Positions 63,927-64,000 of a stretch of 64,000 nt of DNA are shown one piece after another. The translations under genes were made by a program, and so were the position numbers. The notes beneath the pieces are model-generated. The model ran no database searches. It saw only the letters and a list, made by a program, of their open reading frames with translations, and was not told the origin of the DNA. Source of the stretch: JBBQVS01 sp964250805 (lineage in GTDB: Bacteria; Chloroflexota; Ktedonobacteria; Ktedonobacterales; Ktedonobacteraceae); the NCBI GenBank assembly GCA_964250805.1, contig CAXUHG010000017.1, positions 1 through 64,000 of the forward strand, written 5' to 3'. How positions within the stretch are numbered: position 1 is the stretch's first letter; each line of letters starts with the position of its first letter.

Positions 63927-64000
63927 GTTCCCGCGCACTCTTTCTTGACCGTGACGGTACGCTCGTCCATGCTTCTCATTACCCATCACGCCCCGAACAA
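63923..64000 (+). CDS. gmhB: D-glycero-heptose 1,7-bisphosphate phosphatase, N-terminal fragment
   Basis: Only the first 26 residues lie in the window: MSSRALFLDRDGTLV and beyond. The DxDGT motif of HAD phosphatases is complete, and the position right after gmhA with a 4-nt ATGA overlap strongly suggests GmhB. The frame runs off the window end. Confidence 0.85.
   Translation, partial: MSSRALFLDRDGTLVHASHYPSRPEQ

Noticed and set aside
1..64000. tRNA, rRNA, integrase, transposase or origin features
   Set aside because: None was recognised on reading; no att site or DnaA-box cluster was evident.

Overview
The window looks like a chromosomal segment of a spore-forming, filamentous member of the Ktedonobacteria (Chloroflexota). 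This is an inference from content: several Ser/Thr kinases fused to zinc ribbons, TPR arrays or WD40 propellers, a triple-FHA ABCG-type transporter, XRE-TPR regulators, and many GTAGGGACC-type palindromic repeats. No rRNA, tRNA or CRISPR array was seen. It is a draft assembly with two 100-N gaps (2941-3040, 59883-59982) and two 10-N gaps (16664-16673, 48875-48884).

Layout. 0-9 kb: metG, a gapped ABC transporter trio, a dead padR gene, and a marR-led ABC exporter operon with a clear promoter and operator. 9-21 kb: a lipoprotein, a kinase-TPR protein beside a pseudokinase-TPR paralogue, aconitase, a divergent SDR/TetR pair, another kinase-TPR protein and an ArsR-DUF2087 regulator. 21-34 kb: transporters, an EIIA-Glc-like protein without its phospho-acceptor histidines, uracil-DNA glycosylase, an ECF sigma factor, an AI-2E family membrane protein, AraC beside a ferritin-like protein of unknown family, an MFS pump and an FGGY sugar kinase. 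34.8-37.1 kb: a translationally coupled AlbA_2/GHKL-ATPase plus ParA pair. 37.1-41.8 kb: an FAD monooxygenase, a KS-beta (chain-length-factor-like) and a KS-alpha gene, resembling a minimal type II polyketide synthase without a visible ACP. 41.9-49.6 kb: FHA-ABC transporter, an alpha/beta hydrolase without its nucleophile, a sigma factor overlapping a membrane beta-propeller protein, and a NUDIX hydrolase. 49.9-57.3 kb: XRE regulators and a kinase-WD40 protein, then a family 2 glycosidase. 57.4-64 kb: small membrane proteins, a gapped MFS pump, a lipid kinase/PAP2 phosphatase pair, and gmhA with the first codons of gmhB.

Two structural features run through the window. First, about ten copies or fragments of a palindromic element with GTAGGGACC termini occur; one lies in frame inside the FAD monooxygenase gene and one supplies the stop codon of the ArsR-DUF2087 gene. 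Second, many gene ends carry perfect hairpins with 23-37 bp stems and 2-4 nt loops, far longer than usual intrinsic terminators; both 10-N assembly gaps fall in such hairpins. The best candidates for an undescribed system are the AlbA_2/ParA pair, the in-frame palindromic insertion, and the sigma/beta-propeller pair.
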